Part shown: one piece after another, positions 7,122 through 10,363 of the stretch
How positions within the stretch are numbered: the first letter of the stretch is position 1
Layout: each line of letters starts with the position of its first letter
Source: Novosphingobium sp.
GTDB taxonomy: Bacteria > Pseudomonadota > Alphaproteobacteria > Sphingomonadales > Sphingomonadaceae
Assembly (NCBI GenBank): GCA_027490345.1
Contig: JAIXYF010000182.1
Span: forward strand, 1 to 10,363
Direction: 5' to 3'
DNA: 10,363 nucleotides
Made by a program: the position numbers and the translations under genes
Notes under the pieces: generated by a model
The model's input: the letters and a program-made list of their open reading frames with translations, nothing else
The model's database searches: none
What the model was told of the DNA's origin: nothing

Positions 7122-7139
7122 TTGCAACCCGCGTCGCAA
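7122..7139. promoter_or_regulatory. Imperfect 18-nt palindrome overlapping the dps ribosome-site region
   Basis: TTGCAACCCGCGTCGCAA is symmetric at 7 of 9 base pairs and ends at the start of the AAAGGA ribosome-binding site (7138-7143) of dps. It could be an operator for a dimeric regulator, or an RNA hairpin that affects ribosome access. Nothing identifies the regulator. It does not resemble the classic Fur box. Chance symmetry in GC-rich DNA is possible. Confidence 0.35.
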
Positions 7140-7152
7140 AGGATTCCACGAC

Positions 7153-7608
7153 ATGCCCGGTGACAACACCTCCAAGGCCCTGATCGAGGCACTCAACGGC
7201 CTCCTCGCCGATACCTTCGCGCTCTATCTCAAGACCAAGAACTTCCACTGGCACGTCAAAGGCCCGCAGTTTCACGATCTGCACCTGTTGTTCGATGCGC
7301 AGGCCGCCGAACTCTTCGCGCTGACCGACGTGATCGCCGAACGCGTGCGCAAGAACGGCGGCGCAACGCTGACCTCGATCGGCGCGATTGCCGCGCGCGC
7401 CACCATTGCCGATGATGATCGCGCCGGCCTTGATGCCGCCGCCATGCTCACCGCCTTGCGCGATGACAACGCCGCGTTCGTGACGCGCATCCGCGCCGCC
7501 AAGGCAGCCGCGAGCGCTGCGGGTGATAACGCCACCGAAGGCCTGGCGGATGACTGGACCGATCAGGCCGAGCAGCGCGTGTGGTTCCTCGGCTCCATCC
7601 TGGGCTGA
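7153..7608 (+). CDS. dps: Dps-family ferritin-like DNA-protection / iron-storage protein
   Basis: This 151-residue protein is a short Dps that should assemble into a dodecamer. It would oxidise Fe2+ with H2O2 and store ferric iron, preventing Fenton damage. The inter-subunit ferroxidase ligands are all present with the E. coli spacing: His32, His44, Asp59 and Glu63, matching His51, His63, Asp78 and Glu82. The motif K-x-F-H-W-x-V-K-G-P-x-F at 29-40 is diagnostic. The N-terminal tail is short and has a single lysine (Lys8) before the first helix, so tail-mediated DNA binding may be weak or absent. The start ATG at 7153 has AAGGA 9 nt upstream; the frame stays open further upstream into nhaA but without family similarity. 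The NUDIX gene begins 3 nt after the stop, so the two are probably co-transcribed. A palindrome lies immediately upstream of the ribosome site. Confidence 0.95.
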   Translation: MPGDNTSKALIEALNGLLADTFALYLKTKNFHWHVKGPQFHDLHLLFDAQAAELFALTDVIAERVRKNGGATLTSIGAIAARATIADDDRAGLDAAAMLTALRDDNAAFVTRIRAAKAAASAAGDNATEGLADDWTDQAEQRVWFLGSILG

Positions 7609-7611
7609 GGG

Positions 7612-8109
7612 ATGCTCTCGCGCCTGCCGCCGCCACTTCACCGCGCGCTGCTGCGGATCGGCCAGCCGGTGCGGCTGCGGATCTGGGGCTTGCTGCGGCG
7701 CGAAGTGCGCGGCTGCGGGGTGCTGGCCTTCGATGATGTGGGCCGCCTGCTGCTGGTGCGCCACAGCTATCATGAGCCGGATCGCTGGCTGCTGCCCGGC
7801 GGCGGGCTGGCGCGCGGGGAAGACCCCGCCGCCACCGGCGCGCGCGAACTGGCCGAGGAAACCGGCTGCACGCTGCTGGATCCGGTGTGGTTTGGCACCG
7901 ATCCGCGCGTGATGCCCGGCGGCTGGCACAACCGCATCGAACTCGTCACCGGCACGGCCGAGGGCACGCCCCGCGCCGATGGCCGCGAGATTGCGCAAGC
8001 GGGGTTCTTCAGCCTTGAGGCCCTGCCGCCCGCCACCGGCGCCGTGGTGCATATCGCGCTCACCCGGTGGCGGGCGTGGCGCGAAAGTCTGGCCGGATCA
8101 GAACGGTAG
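7612..8109 (+). CDS. NUDIX hydrolase
   Basis: The protein has 165 residues. It carries a complete NUDIX box, G-x5-E-x7-R-E-L-x-E-E-x-G, from Gly64 to Gly85, with metal-binding Glu79, Glu82 and Glu83. The strand before it (VLLVRHSYHEPDRWLLPGGG-like, about 46-65) is typical of NUDIX proteins that hydrolyse nucleoside diphosphates linked to another group. The N-terminal 30 residues are basic and hydrophobic and could be an amphipathic helix. The substrate cannot be assigned. The ATG at 7612 follows the dps stop by 3 nt, and the GAGGG overlapping that stop lies almost against the ATG. That geometry suggests translational re-initiation after dps. No other methionine precedes the NUDIX box. Its 3' end overlaps convergent dinB by 12 nt. 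The family is certain and the role in damaged-nucleotide clean-up is speculation. Confidence 0.92.
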   Translation: MLSRLPPPLHRALLRIGQPVRLRIWGLLRREVRGCGVLAFDDVGRLLLVRHSYHEPDRWLLPGGGLARGEDPAATGARELAEETGCTLLDPVWFGTDPRVMPGGWHNRIELVTGTAEGTPRADGREIAQAGFFSLEALPPATGAVVHIALTRWRAWRESLAGSER

Positions 8110-9255
8110 GCTGGCCTGGCCCGGCTCTGCCGCTGCGGGGGCAAGCGGCGCGCCGCCCTCCCCCTCCAGCGCCGATAACGTCAGCCCCATCAGTCGCACG
8201 GGTTGCTGCAACGGCAGCACGCCGCCCAGCAACGCCCGCGCCGCGGCGGCAAAGGCGGCCTCATCCGGCACGGCGGCGGGGAACGAACGCGCCCGTGTGA
8301 TCGTGCGAAAATCGGTGTCCTTGAGCTTGAGCGTCACCGTCCGCCCTTTCGCGCCGCTGCGTTCAATGCGCTCCCACACCAGCGTGATGATCCGCTCCAG
8401 CATCTCGCGCAGCGCCGGGCCGCTGCCGATGTCGCGCTCGAACGTGCGCTCCCCGCCCACTGATTTGCGGGGCCGGTTGGCCCGCACGCGGCGCAAATCG
8501 ATCCCCCGCGCCGCGCGATAGAGGTAATCGGCCTGCGATCCGAAATGCACCCGCAGGAAGGCGAGATCGCGCTGCACCAGATCGGCCCCCGTCGCGATGC
8601 CCAGCGCCGCCATCTTCTCTGCCCCGCGCGGCCCAACCCCGTGAAACCGCGAAACCGGCAGCGCGGCCACGAACGCCGCGCCTTCGCCGGGCCGGATCAC
8701 GCACAGCCCATCAGGCTTGTTCTGATCGCTGGCGAGTTTGGCGAGGAACTTGTTGTAGGAGACCCCGGCGCTCGCGGTCAGCCCGGTATCGGCCTTGATC
8801 CGCGCCCGGATGAGCTCGGCAATCCGCGTGGCCGAGCCGATCCCGCGCAAGTCGTCGGTCACGTCGAGATAGGCCTCATCCAGCGAAAGCGGCTCCACGT
8901 GCGGCGTGAAATGCAGGAAAATCGCCCTGATCTGCTGCGAAACCGCCTTGTAGACCTCAAAGCGGGGCGGACAGAAGATCAGCTCCGGGCAGAGCCGCGC
9001 CGCGCGTACAGATGGCATCGCAGAACGCACGCCAAACACCCGCGCCTCATAGCTGGCCGCCGCCACAACGCCCCGCGCCGATGATCCGCCAACGGCCACG
9101 GGCCTGCCCCGCAGCGCCGGATTGTCGCGCTGTTCCACGCTCGCGAAAAAAGCGTCCATGTCGATATGGATCACCTTGCGCAGGCCGCTGGCGGTCTCCT
9201 CATCATCGGGTGTGGCGGAGGATGTGGAGGGCGGCGGCGCAGACATTGGCGTCAT
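8098..9255 (-). CDS. dinB: DNA polymerase IV (Y-family, DinB)
   Basis: This 385-residue translesion polymerase copies past damaged bases with low fidelity. The palm motif HIDMDAFFASVE holds Asp32 and Asp34 and the steric-gate Phe37. The second catalytic motif SLDEAYLD holds Asp126 and Glu127. The finger motif SYEARVFGVRSAMP is intact, and helix-hairpin-helix, thumb and little-finger regions follow. The protein ends in QASLPF, which fits the QxxLxF beta-clamp-binding hexapeptide. The first 25 residues are a Pro/Ser/Thr-rich extension before the palm. I chose the ATG at 9255 because AAGGGG lies 4 nt upstream; another ATG at 9297 lacks a ribosome site, and one at 9246 is too far from it. The gene is convergent with the NUDIX gene (12-nt overlap) and divergent from the MFS gene. 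A classic alphaproteobacterial LexA box (GTTC-N7-GTTC) is not visible upstream. Confidence 0.96.
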   Translation of the reverse strand: MTPMSAPPPSTSSATPDDEETASGLRKVIHIDMDAFFASVEQRDNPALRGRPVAVGGSSARGVVAAASYEARVFGVRSAMPSVRAARLCPELIFCPPRFEVYKAVSQQIRAIFLHFTPHVEPLSLDEAYLDVTDDLRGIGSATRIAELIRARIKADTGLTASAGVSYNKFLAKLASDQNKPDGLCVIRPGEGAAFVAALPVSRFHGVGPRGAEKMAALGIATGADLVQRDLAFLRVHFGSQADYLYRAARGIDLRRVRANRPRKSVGGERTFERDIGSGPALREMLERIITLVWERIERSGAKGRTVTLKLKDTDFRTITRARSFPAAVPDEAAFAAAARALLGGVLPLQQPVRLMGLTLSALEGEGGAPLAPAAAEPGQASLPF

Positions 9256-9323
9256 ACTACCCCTTTTCGCAGTGCAGCATAAAGCGCTGGGAACCATTCT
9301 GCGTTCTGCTTATAGCCCCTGCC
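9256..9323. promoter_or_regulatory. Short divergent promoter region between dinB and the MFS gene
   Basis: Only 68 nt separate the two start codons, so the promoters must overlap. A -10-like TTATAG lies at 9310-9315 on the plus strand, 8 nt before the MFS ATG, which would give an almost leaderless mRNA. On the minus strand the same bases read CTATAA and could serve dinB. A GAAC-N8-GTTC dyad sits at 9291-9306; its spacing and orientation differ from the alphaproteobacterial LexA box. Confidence 0.4.
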
Positions 9324-10363
9324 ATGAACTCCGCATCCCCTGCTCCCTCCAGCGCCACCGGCAGCGCGCCCGGTTCCGCAAATATGGGGCCGCGCGAATT
9401 CGTGGTGCTGATGGCGATGTCGATGGCGCTTCAGGCGCTGGCCATCGATGCCATGCTGCCCGCGCTGGCCGGCATTGCGCAGGAACTGGCGATCACCGAT
9501 CCCAACCAGCGCCAGCTGATCGTGGGCGTGTTCCTCCTCGCCAGCGGCCTCGGCGCGCTGATTCCCGGTTCGTTGGCAGATCGCTATGGCCGCCGCCCGG
9601 TCCTGCTGGGCAGTCTTGCGCTGTACATCGTGCTCTCGCTCGGCTGCGCGCTCGTCACGGATTTCACCACGCTGCTGGTCTTGCGCGCGGCGCAGGCGCT
9701 CGGCAGCGCCGGTCTCTCGGTACTGCCCAGCGCGATCATCCGCGATCGCCACGGCGGCGATGCCATGGCGCGGCAGATGTCCACCATCACCGTGATCTTC
9801 ATGATGGTGCCGATGGTTGCGCCCAGCATCGGCCTTGCCGTGATGATGGTCGCGGGCTGGCGCTGGATCTTCGGGCTGCTCGCGGTGATGGGCCTCGTCG
9901 TCGGCCTGTGGGTCGGCCTGCGGCTGGAGGAAACGCTCGATCCCGCCAATCGCCAGCCGATCCGCCCCGGCGCGATTGCCAGCAACATGATCACCGCCGC
10001 GTCCGATCGCTCTTCGTTCGGCTATGTCGTGGGCGGCGGCCTGATCCTCGGCGCGCTGTTCGGCTATGTGAACTGCGCGCAGCAGCTGGTGGGCGAACAT
10101 TTCGGCGCGGGCGATACTTTCCCGCTGATCTTCGGTGCTACCGCGCTGTGCATGGCCTTTGCCAGCTTCTTCAATTCGCGCATCGTCGAACGCTTCGGCG
10201 CGCGGCGCGTTTCGCACACCGCCGTGCTGGTCTCGCTGGCGCTCAGTGCACTTCAGGTCTGGCTCGCCAGCCGCCCGTCTGAAACCTTGATCGAATTCAT
10301 GCCGGTGATCGCGCTCAACATCTGCATGGTCGGCTTCATCGGTGCCAATTTCAGCTCGATCGC
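9324..10363 (+). CDS. MFS multidrug efflux transporter, Bcr/CflA type (runs off right edge)
   Basis: The first 346 codons are present and the C-terminus is beyond the window. After a Ser/Ala/Pro-rich 22-residue lead, transmembrane helix 1 carries the family-typical AIDAMLPALAGIA (40-52). MFS motif A, GSLADRYGRRP, is at 82-92 between helices 2 and 3. Helices 3-6 follow to about residue 190, then the central cytoplasmic loop and helices 7 to about 10. This is the Bcr/CflA drug:H+ antiporter subgroup, which exports small molecules such as bicyclomycin, chloramphenicol or others; the substrate here is unknown. I chose the ATG at 9324 although no Shine-Dalgarno sequence precedes it. An ATG at 9384 is an alternative and also lacks one. 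A -10-like TTATAG 8 nt upstream hints at a leaderless transcript. It is divergent from dinB. Confidence 0.9.
   Translation, partial: MNSASPAPSSATGSAPGSANMGPREFVVLMAMSMALQALAIDAMLPALAGIAQELAITDPNQRQLIVGVFLLASGLGALIPGSLADRYGRRPVLLGSLALYIVLSLGCALVTDFTTLLVLRAAQALGSAGLSVLPSAIIRDRHGGDAMARQMSTITVIFMMVPMVAPSIGLAVMMVAGWRWIFGLLAVMGLVVGLWVGLRLEETLDPANRQPIRPGAIASNMITAASDRSSFGYVVGGGLILGALFGYVNCAQQLVGEHFGAGDTFPLIFGATALCMAFASFFNSRIVERFGARRVSHTAVLVSLALSALQVWLASRPSETLIEFMPVIALNICMVGFIGANFSSI

Noticed and set aside
7075..8052. 325-codon minus-strand open frame opposite dps and the NUDIX gene
   Set aside because: Dps ferroxidase residues and the NUDIX box are both on the plus strand, so this frame is their antisense.
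9291..9306. GAAC-N8-GTTC dyad between dinB and the MFS gene as a LexA/SOS box
   Set aside because: The alphaproteobacterial LexA box is a direct repeat, GTTC-N7-GTTC. This is an inverted repeat with a different spacer and arms of only 4 bases, so chance is likely.
9252..10217. 321-codon minus-strand open frame opposite the MFS gene
   Set aside because: It is His/Asp/Arg/Gln-rich, the typical complement of a membrane protein. The plus-strand frame encodes MFS motif A and a continuous set of transmembrane helices.

Overview
The window is about 10.4 kb of GC-rich, densely coding DNA with short intergenic gaps. Its gene content points to an alphaproteobacterium: the TIGR02186/Alph_Pro_TM membrane protein family is essentially confined to that class. 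The overall flavour (TauE/SafE plus TIGR02186, a short NfrB-type glycosyltransferase, NhaA, short Dps, NUDIX, DinB) suits Sphingomonadales, but the order-level assignment is inference. I see no rRNA, tRNA, CRISPR array, insertion sequence or integrase. The region reads as chromosomal backbone.

Left block, all on the minus strand (1-5775, transcribed right to left). A membrane-embedded GT2 glycosyltransferase resembling the catalytic part of NfrB comes first (4396-5775). It overlaps, or nearly abuts, a protein with a Pro/Ala-rich N-terminal half and a predicted outer-membrane beta-barrel C-terminal half, NfrA-like (2978-4447). Then come a TauE/SafE-family permease (1972-2886) and a TIGR02186 membrane-anchored protein (1217-1975), joined by a 4-nt ATGA overlap. 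After 170 nt follows the N-terminal part of a HerA/DUF87-type ATPase that runs off the left edge (1-1046).

Middle block, plus strand. An AT-rich divergent intergenic region (5776-5876) separates the glycosyltransferase from a full-length nhaA Na+/H+ antiporter (5877-7049). Next are a Dps-family ferritin-like protein (7153-7608) and, 3 nt later, a NUDIX hydrolase (7612-8109).

Right block. dinB (DNA polymerase IV, minus strand, 8098-9255) converges on the NUDIX gene with a 12-nt overlap of the two 3' ends. It diverges across 68 nt from a Bcr/CflA-type MFS drug-efflux gene that runs off the right edge (9324-10363).

How the genes may work together: the glycosyltransferase and the beta-barrel protein look like a reduced version of the NfrB/NfrA surface-glycan (phage N4 receptor) apparatus, without the c-di-GMP-binding MshEN and TPR modules known from E. 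coli. This is the most interesting item in the window. Dps, NUDIX and DinB form a small neighbourhood themed on oxidative and DNA damage, though only Dps and NUDIX share a transcription direction.
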